From the NCBI RefSeq assembly GCF_002162135.1, contig NZ_CP021382.1, positions 310,001 to 374,000 of the forward strand: a stretch of DNA of 64,000 nt, written 5' to 3'. The DNA comes from Cellvibrio sp. PSBB006 (GTDB lineage: Bacteria > Pseudomonadota > Gammaproteobacteria > Pseudomonadales > Cellvibrionaceae). The notes under the pieces were generated by a model. That model searched no databases. It saw nothing but the letters and a program-made list of their open reading frames with translations, and was not told where the DNA came from. The translations under genes and the position numbers were made by a program. Below are positions 42,214 to 49,286 of the stretch, piece by piece; positions within the stretch are counted from its first letter, which is position 1; each line of letters opens with the position of its first letter.

Positions 42214-43455
42214 ATGCTTGATATCAATATCCTTGCTGCGCGGGTCATGAACTGGTGCGATCAATTGGCCGCGATCAGTGCGAGCCCGGACGGCATCAGC
42301 CGTTTTTATTTGACGCCGGAACATCGCCGTTGCAATGAGCAAGTGGCGGAGTGGATGGAGCAGGCCGGCATGACCACCTGGACGGATGCGGCGGGTAATT
42401 TGCTCGGGCATTACGCCGGTGCAACGGATGATGCAAAAATTTTATTGTTGGGCTCCCATCTGGATTCCATTCCCAACGCCGGTCGTTACGACGGTATCCT
42501 CGGTGTGCTGTTGGCGATTGCGGCTGTTGAACAGTTGCACACGGACAATATTAAATTGCCGTTTGCTATCGAAGTTGTCGGCTTTGGTGATGAAGAGGGC
42601 ACTCGTTTTGGTAGCACGCTGTTGGGTAGTCGCGCCCTGGCGGGTACCTGGAATCCAGCCTGGTGGTCGCTCGCTGATCGCGACGGTATTTCGCTCGCGG
42701 ATGCGTTTAAGGAATTTGGTTTACAGCCGGACCACATCGGCACAGCAGCGTTAAAAAATGCGGACTTACTCGCGTATCTTGAAGTGCATATTGAACAGGG
42801 CCCGGTGCTGGAAGACACGGACCATGCCTTGGGAATTGTGACTTCCATTGCTGGCGCACGTCGTTTTCATATTGATGTAAAAGGTTATGCCGGTCATGCA
42901 GGCACGGTGCCGATGCATATGCGCAAAGATGCGTTGTTGGGTGCGGCATTGGGTGTGGAATTAATCGAGCGACTTGCCCGCGAAAACGGTGTGGTGGCGA
43001 CGGTCGGGCAACTGGAAGTCTGGCCCGGTGCAGTAAATGTGATTCCCGGTCGTGCCCGTTTTTCGATTGATATCCGCTCGGGTGATGATGATCGGCGCGA
43101 TGAAACCCTCGCAAAAATTCAACATGAATTTTCCGATATTTGTAAAAGCCGGCAACTGGCTTGCAATTGGACTGAAATTCACAACGCGCCGGCAGTGTTA
43201 TGCGCTGACTGGATTCAGGGTGTGCAGGCTCAAGTGTTGGAAGACATGAATCTCGAACCGGTGCGGCTGATGAGCGGTGCCGGTCACGACGCCATGGCTA
43301 TGGCCGAGATTACTGACGTGGCCATGTATTTTGTTCGCTGTAAAGGCGGGGTCAGTCATCACCCGGATGAATCGGTGATGGTGGAAGATGTGGCGCTTGC
43401 GCTTGATGCGCTAACCAGAACCTTGTTGAAACTTGGCGCCACCCTAAATTTATAA
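42214..43455 (+). CDS. allC: Allantoate amidohydrolase (M20/Zn-dependent hydrolase)
   Basis: M20-family metallohydrolase of 413 residues that hydrolyses allantoate to ureidoglycine, ammonia and carbon dioxide. Metal ligands and family blocks are LLGSHLDSIPNAGRYDG, FGDEEGTRFGSTLLGSRALAG, EVHIEQGPVLE, GYAGHAGTVPM and SGAGHDAMAMA. Hydantoinase/carbamoylase-type M20 enzymes look similar, but the pathway context strongly favours allantoate. It follows the deaminase gene by 10 bases and precedes a convergent terminator. Its product would feed the class V aminotransferase at 39496. Confidence 0.9.
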   Translation: MLDINILAARVMNWCDQLAAISASPDGISRFYLTPEHRRCNEQVAEWMEQAGMTTWTDAAGNLLGHYAGATDDAKILLLGSHLDSIPNAGRYDGILGVLLAIAAVEQLHTDNIKLPFAIEVVGFGDEEGTRFGSTLLGSRALAGTWNPAWWSLADRDGISLADAFKEFGLQPDHIGTAALKNADLLAYLEVHIEQGPVLEDTDHALGIVTSIAGARRFHIDVKGYAGHAGTVPMHMRKDALLGAALGVELIERLARENGVVATVGQLEVWPGAVNVIPGRARFSIDIRSGDDDRRDETLAKIQHEFSDICKSRQLACNWTEIHNAPAVLCADWIQGVQAQVLEDMNLEPVRLMSGAGHDAMAMAEITDVAMYFVRCKGGVSHHPDESVMVEDVALALDALTRTLLKLGATLNL

Positions 43456-43480
43456 ACCGGATTTATATTTCACTGGCGAA

Positions 43481-43516
43481 TGTCGGATTACGCCTTTGGC
43501 TAATACGACCTACATG
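43481..43516. repeat. GTCGGATTA-type intergenic palindrome, copy 3
   Basis: TGTCGGATTACGCC, a short loop, then GGCTAATACGACCTACATG. Same family as the copies at 23552 and 23610. It lies between the allantoate gene and the terminator. Confidence 0.78.
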
Positions 43517-43526
43517 CTGGATTCAT

Positions 43527-43557
43527 AAAAAAGCCCCCGACAAGCGAGGGCTTTTTT
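43527..43557. terminator. Bidirectional intrinsic terminator
   Basis: AAAAAAGCCC-CCGACAAGCGA-GGGCTTTTTT. The GC core is flanked by A- and T-runs, so it can serve both the plus-strand allantoate gene and the minus-strand DAHP synthase gene. Confidence 0.85.
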
Positions 43558-43572
43558 ATCACCGTTTACCCA

Positions 43573-44649
43573 TCAAACACCGGTACGTTTCTTTAACGCA
43601 TCCTTGATGGTATCGCGCATCTTGCGCACGGCTTTTTCAGTGGTTTCCCAATCAATACAGGCATCGGTAATCGATACGCCGTATTTCAAATCACACAAGT
43701 CCGCCGGAATACTTTGATTTCCCGCACCGATATTACTTTCCACCATCAAACCGATGATCGACTGATTACCTTCCAGAATCTGGTTAGCCACATTCTCCAT
43801 CACCAGGGTCTGTAACTCGTGGTTCTTGTTGGAGTTGGCATGGCTGCAATCCACCATAATATTCGGCACCAGTTTGGCCTTCGCCAGCTCCTGCTCACAC
43901 ACCGCCACGCTCACCGAATCGTAATTCGGCTTGCCATTCCCACCGCGCAACACCACGTGACCGTAGGTGTTGCCTTTAGTGTGGATGATCGACACCTGAC
44001 CTTCCGTATTAATACCCAGGAAACGGTGCGGTTTGGATACGGATTGCAGGGCATTGATCGCTACCGTCAGGCCACCATCGGTACCGTTCTTGAAACCTAC
44101 TGCCGACGACAGGCCACTGGCCATCTCGCGGTGTGTCTGGGACTCTGTCGTCCGTGCACCGATAGCTGACCAGCTGATCAAATCCTGCAAGTATTGCGGC
44201 GAAATCGGGTCCAGCGCCTCGGTAGCGGTAGGCAAACCAATTTCGGCAATATCCAGCAACAACTTGCGGCCGATATGCAAACCTTCCTGAATCTTGAACG
44301 AATCATTCAGATACGGATCATTGATCAAACCCTTCCAGCCCACGGTGGTACGAGGCTTCTCAAAATAGACGCGCATGACGATATAAATAGTATCGCTGAC
44401 TTCCTCAGCGAGCTTTTGCAAACGTTGGGCATAATCTTTCGCCGCCTCAACATCATGGATAGAGCAGGGGCCGATCACCACAAAAATACGGTGATCCTTG
44501 CGATCCAGAATATTGCGAACAGTAGCGCGGCCTTGCGTCACAACGGCACGGGCTTTATCGCTCAAAGGGAGTTCCTGCTTGAGTGTAGCGGGCGAGATTA
44601 ACAATTCCTGAGATACCACGTTGAGATCGTCTACTTGTGCGTCTGTCAT
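43573..44649 (-). CDS. 3-deoxy-7-phosphoheptulonate synthase (class I DAHP synthase)
   Basis: First enzyme of the shikimate pathway, joining erythrose 4-phosphate and phosphoenolpyruvate. It is the AroF/G/H type of 358 residues. Signatures are VVIGPCSIHD, YFEKPRTTVGWKGLINDPYLND (in two parts), GARTTESQTHREMASGLS and VDCSHANSNKNH. Feedback isoform (Phe, Tyr or Trp) cannot be assigned by eye, so no symbol is given. Single gene with its own promoter; it marks the end of the purine island. Confidence 0.95.
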   Translation of the reverse strand: MTDAQVDDLNVVSQELLISPATLKQELPLSDKARAVVTQGRATVRNILDRKDHRIFVVIGPCSIHDVEAAKDYAQRLQKLAEEVSDTIYIVMRVYFEKPRTTVGWKGLINDPYLNDSFKIQEGLHIGRKLLLDIAEIGLPTATEALDPISPQYLQDLISWSAIGARTTESQTHREMASGLSSAVGFKNGTDGGLTVAINALQSVSKPHRFLGINTEGQVSIIHTKGNTYGHVVLRGGNGKPNYDSVSVAVCEQELAKAKLVPNIMVDCSHANSNKNHELQTLVMENVANQILEGNQSIIGLMVESNIGAGNQSIPADLCDLKYGVSITDACIDWETTEKAVRKMRDTIKDALKKRTGV

Positions 44650-45064
44650 TACATGCGTCCGTCGAAAAAGGTAAGTACGCGGCTATTCTACTGAAAAACT
44701 GGCGTTGATTGTGGATGTTTTTATCAATGGAATATATAGGGAGTAGCAATCAAATAAAAGTTCTTAATAGTCATTGCTGTGGGTCTTGCCTGCTCTTTCC
44801 CTCCGGACCTACACATAAAACTAACGCTTATTCGATGGCACTGAAGGAGTATGGGGTAGAGGGTTCGGGACCATCGGAGGCATGGATGCCGACGTTGAGC
44901 CTACAGGGAAGTATTCACGGCGTGTCCCGAACCCTCTACCCCATACTCCTGCCCCGCAAAAATTTTTTCACTTCCCTGTCAACCGATTCCCCCCGACTTC
45001 GTTAATCCCCCTGAAAGCGCGAAAAACCTCTCGCGCATCCACCGAAACCACCAGGAGAATCACC
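44650..45064. other. Intergenic region with element A9
   Basis: Promoter side of the DAHP synthase gene (a TAGAAT box on the minus strand at 44685-44690 is a possible -10) and element A9, followed by C-rich DNA leading to the secreted repeat protein. Open frames at 44709-45005 translate the element and are not supported as genes. Confidence 0.55.
44845..44950 (+). repeat. Three-way-junction palindromic element A9
   Basis: The outer arms 44845-44871 and 44924-44950 are perfectly complementary over 27 bases. The inner hairpin is GGCAT/ATGCC-centred with mismatches further out. The core CCTACAGGGAAGTATTCACGG is conserved. Confidence 0.9.
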
Positions 45065-45748
45065 ATGAACAAGTCCATCCTATCAATTGCATTGGTCCTC
45101 ACTGTCGCCGCCACCAGCGCCCAGGCTGAGCGACGCAATATCCTCGACCGCACCGTCATCAATGCCACCGCCAATGGCAGCATCACCCGTCAGATCGAAC
45201 GCCGCCCCACCGACAGCGGTGCAACCCGTGAAGTCACGCGCACCAACGCCCAAGGCGAAACCGCCACCCACAGCAGCGCCATCGTGCGTGACAATGAAGC
45301 CGGCGTCGCCACACGTACAGTCTCCGGTGTTGCCTTTGACGGCACATCCTATGCTGGTGAGCGGGTAATAAGCCGCACGGAAAATGGCCTGGAACGGGTG
45401 AGCACCTACAGCGATTCCAACGGCAATAGCCGCTCCGGTTCAGGTTCGCTAACCGTCGATAAAGAGGCAGGCACCATCAGCAAGGAAATGTCGGCAACAC
45501 GCACCAATAGTGCGGGAGAAACCACCAGTGTGTCTGGCGAAAGTCTGCTGGCGCGCACCGAGGACGGGTTTACCCGCAATTCCAGCCATACCGACGCCAA
45601 TGGCAATACCCGCACTCACTCGGCCGATGTCAGCGTCAATAAAGACGAGAGGAGTTTGACCAAAACGGTGATGGCTTCCGGACCCAACAGCCAGGCCAGC
45701 ACCACCACCAGCGTCAAACGTGAACGCAGTGTAGACGCGGCCGAGTAA
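45065..45748 (+). CDS. Exported repeat protein of unknown function
   Basis: 227-residue protein with a signal peptide ending at SAQA-ER. The mature part is rich in Thr, Ser, Asn and Arg. Two diverged repeats of about 38 residues are visible: GLERVSTYSDSNGNSRSGSG and GFTRNSSHTDANGNTRTHSA, each followed by a DKE/KDE segment. No family was recognised. The periodic T/S/G strands suggest an extended beta structure. The ATG at 45065 follows CAGGAG; an upstream in-frame start would run through element A9 and is rejected. First 90 codons are C-ending. Confidence 0.72.
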   Translation: MNKSILSIALVLTVAATSAQAERRNILDRTVINATANGSITRQIERRPTDSGATREVTRTNAQGETATHSSAIVRDNEAGVATRTVSGVAFDGTSYAGERVISRTENGLERVSTYSDSNGNSRSGSGSLTVDKEAGTISKEMSATRTNSAGETTSVSGESLLARTEDGFTRNSSHTDANGNTRTHSADVSVNKDERSLTKTVMASGPNSQASTTTSVKRERSVDAAE

Positions 45749-45873
45749 AACACGGGGCACGGCAGGCAGCTGTCGTGCCCGGATACCTGGGGAAACAGTG
45801 CGGCGCGCGCAACAGAAATAGTCGCTAAACTGTCGGTCAATAGTGCTAGTTCAATCTCACTTACGGAACCAGA

Positions 45874-46491
45874 ATGCTTGCCAGAATAACACCCATCAAT
45901 GCGGCAGCCGCTAAACCGGAAGGACAACCGCAAACCATGGATGGCTTTCTTGCTCAGGTAGAGCGTCGCGCGTATCGCACAGCATTGATGACAACCCGAC
46001 GCGCGGCGGATGCGCTCGATATTGTGCAGGATGCAATGTTGCAATTGGTGCAGTATTACCGCACCCGCCCGCAGGAAGAGTGGCGCTTGCTGTTTCAACG
46101 AATTCTGAATAACCGCCTGATGGATTGGCACCGGCAGCAAACACGGCAGCGTAAATGGTTTTGGCAATCAGCACGGGTGGATGATGACGAATCCGATGAT
46201 CCTATGCTGGCAGTCGCCGATGAAAAGGACATCAATCCGGCGGATTTATTGGCCCGGGCGCGGGATGTGGAGCGGGTTATCCATTTGCTGGAAGCCTTGC
46301 CTCTGCGGCAGCGACAAGCCTTCACACTGCGCGCCTGGGAAGGTTTTGATGTAGCCGCGACGGCGCAGGCAATGGAATGCAGCGAAGGCAGTGTGAAGAC
46401 CCATTATTTTCGTGCGCTGCAAAGTCTGCGCGCCGCATTGAGTGACGATGAAGCATCACAGCAGAACAACCCCGGCGGAGAAAAACCATGA
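45874..46491 (+). CDS. ECF-type RNA polymerase sigma factor
   Basis: 205-residue sigma-70-family regulator. Region 2 begins at AYRTALMTTRRAADALDIVQ, with DWHRQQTRQRKW as the linker. Region 4 is LEALPLRQRQAFTLRAWEGF followed by the HTH VAATAQAMECSEGSVKTHYF. It overlaps the next gene by 4 bases. Neighbours form a typical sigma/anti-sigma/effector operon. The target stimulus is unknown; envelope stress is a guess from the secreted neighbours. Confidence 0.9.
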   Translation: MLARITPINAAAAKPEGQPQTMDGFLAQVERRAYRTALMTTRRAADALDIVQDAMLQLVQYYRTRPQEEWRLLFQRILNNRLMDWHRQQTRQRKWFWQSARVDDDESDDPMLAVADEKDINPADLLARARDVERVIHLLEALPLRQRQAFTLRAWEGFDVAATAQAMECSEGSVKTHYFRALQSLRAALSDDEASQQNNPGGEKP

Positions 46492-46844
46492 CTAACGATC
46501 CTCATCAACCCACGAGCGAGCGCGACGAGCAACTCAGTCGCCAGGTGGCTGACTCGCTGGAGCGCAGTCTTGATGATCTGGACGAGCACACCCTGGCGCA
46601 ATTGGCGCGAGCGCGCCGCACGGCGGTCAACCATCGCTCCTATAAACGGGAATGGATGGGCGGCCTGGCAGTCGCGGCCAGTGTGGCGGCGTTGGTTGTG
46701 GTGCCGATGGTCGGCCAGTTTGATCAGGCAAATCCCCAGCCGGATGCACAGGATCTCAGCATGAGTTATTTGCAGGAAGATCCGCAAATGCTGCTCGATA
46801 TGGAGATGTTATTAGCCATCGGGGAGAGTGACATTGAAAGCTAA
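46488..46844 (+). CDS. Predicted anti-sigma factor (single-pass, DUF3619-like)
   Basis: 118-residue protein with a charged N-terminal region (RDEQLSRQVADSLERSLDDL), one membrane helix (GGLAVAASVAALVVVPMVG) and an acidic C-terminus. Start overlaps the sigma gene (ATGA), as is usual for an anti-sigma partner. Assignment rests on position and topology; the DUF name is a resemblance rather than a search result. Confidence 0.72.
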   Translation: MTNDPHQPTSERDEQLSRQVADSLERSLDDLDEHTLAQLARARRTAVNHRSYKREWMGGLAVAASVAALVVVPMVGQFDQANPQPDAQDLSMSYLQEDPQMLLDMEMLLAIGESDIES

Positions 46845-47082
46845 TTACCTGCATATCGGTTTTTATTTGTGTTTAAGCGGCTCCGTCGTTTACGCGGCAG
46901 ATGTGCAAGCACCTTCCGCCGAATTCTGGCAATACATGCTGGAATTCAGCAACGAAAAAGGTGAGGTCATTGACCCCATGGAGTTTGCCCAATTGCAACA
47001 ATTACCGGATAACGCGGACGCAACCCGAACCGCAGACTCTTCAACCAGCAATCCGCACTCATCAGTTGCTGCGGAGGAATGA
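46828..47082 (+). CDS. Small exported protein of the sigma-factor operon
   Basis: 84-residue protein with a GTG start overlapping the anti-sigma gene by 17 bases. The signal peptide ends at VYA-AD. The mature region contains EFWQYMLEFSNEKGEVIDP. Similar small proteins often sit between the anti-sigma gene and a DUF3106 gene, but I do not recognise a named family. Confidence 0.7.
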   Translation: MTLKANYLHIGFYLCLSGSVVYAADVQAPSAEFWQYMLEFSNEKGEVIDPMEFAQLQQLPDNADATRTADSSTSNPHSSVAAEE

Positions 47083-47087
47083 CCATC

Positions 47088-47594
47088 ATGAAAATTTTTA
47101 TGCTGATTATTATCGTGTTAACCGGTATCAACTGCGCCTGGGCGGCTGAGGATACCGACTGGAAAAACCTGAGCGCAGAACAACAACAGTTGTTGCAGGC
47201 GATGCAACCGCGCTGGGATTCACTCTCGGTTGAGCAGCGCCAGCAATTACTGGTGCGCGCGGAAAAATTCGAGACCATGTCACCGGAACAACGACAAAAC
47301 CTCATGAACCGCTTCCAGCGCTGGCAACAACTGTCGGATGAAGAAAAAGCAACGCTGCGGGCGCGCTATGAAACCTTTAAAAATCTGTCGCCGGAGCAAC
47401 AGGAGGATTTGCGCAAGCGTTTCCAATGGTTTCAATCATTACCGGTGGAACAACAGGATGCCTTGCGTAACCGTTGGCAATCCCTGACCCAGGAGCAGCG
47501 CGATCAATTGCGTGAGCGCTTTCGCGATCTCAATCGCGAGCAGCGTCAATTGACACGCGAACGCTTGCTGAACCTGCCGCGTCTGCGGCAATAA
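47088..47594 (+). CDS. DUF3106-type repeat protein
   Basis: Exported 168-residue protein with a signal peptide (CAWA-AE) and about six repeats of 22 residues of the form LSxEQRQxLxxRxExFxxM, for instance LSVEQRQQLLVRAEKFETMS. The amphipathic, Gln/Arg-rich helices suggest a coiled periplasmic protein similar in character to Spy/CpxP-like stress proteins (resemblance only). The ATG at 47088 is preferred since GGAGG lies at 47073-47077. Last gene of the sigma-factor operon. Confidence 0.82.
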   Translation: MKIFMLIIIVLTGINCAWAAEDTDWKNLSAEQQQLLQAMQPRWDSLSVEQRQQLLVRAEKFETMSPEQRQNLMNRFQRWQQLSDEEKATLRARYETFKNLSPEQQEDLRKRFQWFQSLPVEQQDALRNRWQSLTQEQRDQLRERFRDLNREQRQLTRERLLNLPRLRQ

Positions 47595-47614
47595 CCCGAA
47601 CATCACATTAAAAC

Positions 47615-47647
47615 GGGAGTGGAAGTTCACTCCCACAGAACCCGTTT
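47615..47647. terminator. Hairpin after the DUF3106 gene
   Basis: GGGAGTG-GAAGTT-CACTCCC (47615-47634) forms a stem, and a competing pair AAACGGG/CCCGTTT encloses it. A weak T-rich tail follows. Probable terminator or attenuator ahead of the outer-membrane gene. Confidence 0.5.
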
Positions 47648-47680
47648 GCTTTAAATTTGTATAACAACAGGAGTTTCACC

Positions 47681-48613
47681 ATGAATAACAAAGTCACTTC
47701 CTGGAAATATTGTTTAACCTTGGGTTTGGTTTGTGTAAGCACACCGACACTGGCACAAAGCGATGACCTTGTGCATTGGGGTATGGACGTGCGTGCACAA
47801 CGCGAACACCAAAGCTTCGACAACAGCGACGCCGATCTGAACACCATCAGCCTGCTGCCCTACGTGCAGGCGGGCAAATGGGACATCAGCCTGAGCTTGC
47901 CCTGGCAAAGTATCGAAGGTGAATATTTTGTTAACGGCTTTCAACCGACGCCATCGCGCATTTGTCAGCGGTTAAGTTCGCTGACGGATTTGCAGCGGCA
48001 ACTACTGATCAATCGCGGTCGGGTGACTGGTGAGCAACTGGATTATTGTGACCAGCAAACGACGGAGCCGGAAACGGTGAGTGATTCGGTGTCGGGCATG
48101 AGCGATATCTCCCTGTTCGCTCGCCGTACGACGCAATTGGATGACGCAGGTATTTGGCTGGGCAGTATCGGGCTAGGTTACAAATGGGACAACGGCGATG
48201 AAGACACCGGCATCGGCAGCGGCACCCGGGACACGACGCTGGATTTGACCCTTAGTGGTTTACAAGGTAATTGGTTGGGTTATGTTGCCGTGGGTTATGT
48301 ATGGATTTCCGGTGGCGTGGCTTACTCGGAGCCCGGTGATGAAGAGGGTGAAGTGATTAATTACGGCTACGATAATTACGCCTATGCCACGGTTGATGGC
48401 GGCTACAAATTCACGCCTTGGTTAACTCTGGGCGCCAGTGCCAACACGCAACAAGCCTACATTCCCGGTGGTGAGGATGTGGAGTGGCTGACGGCTTACG
48501 CGAATGTGCGAATGTTCGAAAAATTCCGCGTGCGCGCTTATGTGAATGATTATCTCGATGTTGCCGGTTATCCGGAGCAGGAGTTCGGTGCAAGTGTGAC
48601 GTATTCGTTCTAA
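47681..48613 (+). CDS. Predicted outer-membrane beta-barrel protein
   Basis: 310-residue exported protein (signal peptide ending TLA-QS) with alternating beta strands and a C-terminal aromatic SVTYSF, typical of outer-membrane barrels. Blocks such as WDISLSLPWQSIEG and GMSDISLFARR resemble 'transporter' porin-like families with no defined substrate. The ATG at 47681 follows CAGGAG. It sits after the sigma-factor operon but has its own leader, so a regulatory link is unproved. Confidence 0.78.
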   Translation: MNNKVTSWKYCLTLGLVCVSTPTLAQSDDLVHWGMDVRAQREHQSFDNSDADLNTISLLPYVQAGKWDISLSLPWQSIEGEYFVNGFQPTPSRICQRLSSLTDLQRQLLINRGRVTGEQLDYCDQQTTEPETVSDSVSGMSDISLFARRTTQLDDAGIWLGSIGLGYKWDNGDEDTGIGSGTRDTTLDLTLSGLQGNWLGYVAVGYVWISGGVAYSEPGDEEGEVINYGYDNYAYATVDGGYKFTPWLTLGASANTQQAYIPGGEDVEWLTAYANVRMFEKFRVRAYVNDYLDVAGYPEQEFGASVTYSF

Positions 48614-48731
48614 AAAATTTCCTACCGGTTGTCGAATCCAGCATCTACCATTCGACTAGGTTATGAGTTTTGTCATTGCGTGCTGATGCGCACTACAATT
48701 AGCTCCATAATCCATTAAAGAGGACGACACA

Positions 48732-49166
48732 ATGAAAGTCATGGTAATCGTAAAAGCAACGCCCAGCTCCGAAGCCGGCATCATGCCCAGCACAGAATTG
48801 ATGGAAGCCATGGGGAAATTTAATGAAGAGCTGGTTGACGCCGGTATCATGTTGTCAGGCGACGGTTTACAACCCAGCTCAAAAGCCGTGCGCGTACATT
48901 TTTCCGGCAACAACCGCACCGTGACCGACGGTCCTTTTTTGGAAACGAAAGAATTAATCGCTGGTTTCTGGATGTGGCAAGTGAAATCCATGGAAGAAGC
49001 CATCGAGTGGGTAAAGCGCTGCCCGAACCCGATGTTGGAAGATTCGGATATCGACATCCGCCCGGTGTATGAACTGGAAGATTTCGGTGAGGTCGTCACC
49101 CCGGAAATCGCTGAGCAGGAAAAAAAGCTACGCGAAAAACTGGAAAAGCAATCCCAAGCCTATTAA
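48732..49166 (+). CDS. YciI/DGPF-domain family protein
   Basis: 144-residue dimeric alpha-beta-barrel type protein. The hallmark DGPF occurs in TVTDGPFLETKELI, and FMVIVKA/MKVMVIVKATPSSEAG starts the domain. Such proteins are often linked to ECF sigma factors or unknown small-molecule chemistry. No catalytic residue is certain. Stand-alone gene followed by a terminator. Confidence 0.88.
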   Translation: MKVMVIVKATPSSEAGIMPSTELMEAMGKFNEELVDAGIMLSGDGLQPSSKAVRVHFSGNNRTVTDGPFLETKELIAGFWMWQVKSMEEAIEWVKRCPNPMLEDSDIDIRPVYELEDFGEVVTPEIAEQEKKLREKLEKQSQAY

Positions 49167-49174
49167 TAAACACC

Positions 49175-49206
49175 CGTAGATCGGATTAGCGTAGCGTAAT
49201 CCGACA
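49175..49206. repeat. GTCGGATTA-type intergenic palindrome, copy 4
   Basis: CGTAGATCGGATTAGCG, a short loop, then CGTAATCCGACA. It directly follows the YciI-like stop. Member of the same REP-like family as copies 1-3. Confidence 0.78.
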
Positions 49207-49226
49207 CTGTCCTGCCAAAAAAATAC

Positions 49227-49262
49227 AAGTCGGATTGCCCCACACAATCCGACTTTATTTTT
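49227..49262 (+). terminator. Intrinsic terminator between convergent genes
   Basis: AAGTCGGATTG pairs with CAATCCGACTT, followed by TATTTTT. It serves the YciI-like gene; the minus-strand helicase gene ends nearby. Confidence 0.8.
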
Positions 49263-49286
49263 CCAGCAATACATTCCCCACAATAA

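Noticed and set aside
43573..44649. Minus- and plus-strand open frames inside the DAHP synthase gene and other large genes
   Set aside because: They are shadows of the real reading frames and lack ribosome sites and family similarity.
746..44950. Elements as integron attC sites, insertion sequences or CRISPR repeats
   Set aside because: No transposase, integrase or cas gene is present. The outer arms differ at every locus and the copies are scattered singly or in pairs rather than regularly spaced.
44709..45005. Open frame overlapping element A9 and the leader of the exported repeat protein
   Set aside because: Composed of repeat and intergenic DNA. The real gene starts at 45065 with a signal peptide and ribosome site.
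23552..49206. The GTCGGATTA palindromes as a novel element
   Set aside because: Short REP-like hairpins of this type are widespread in proteobacterial intergenic DNA; listed as repeats but not as new.
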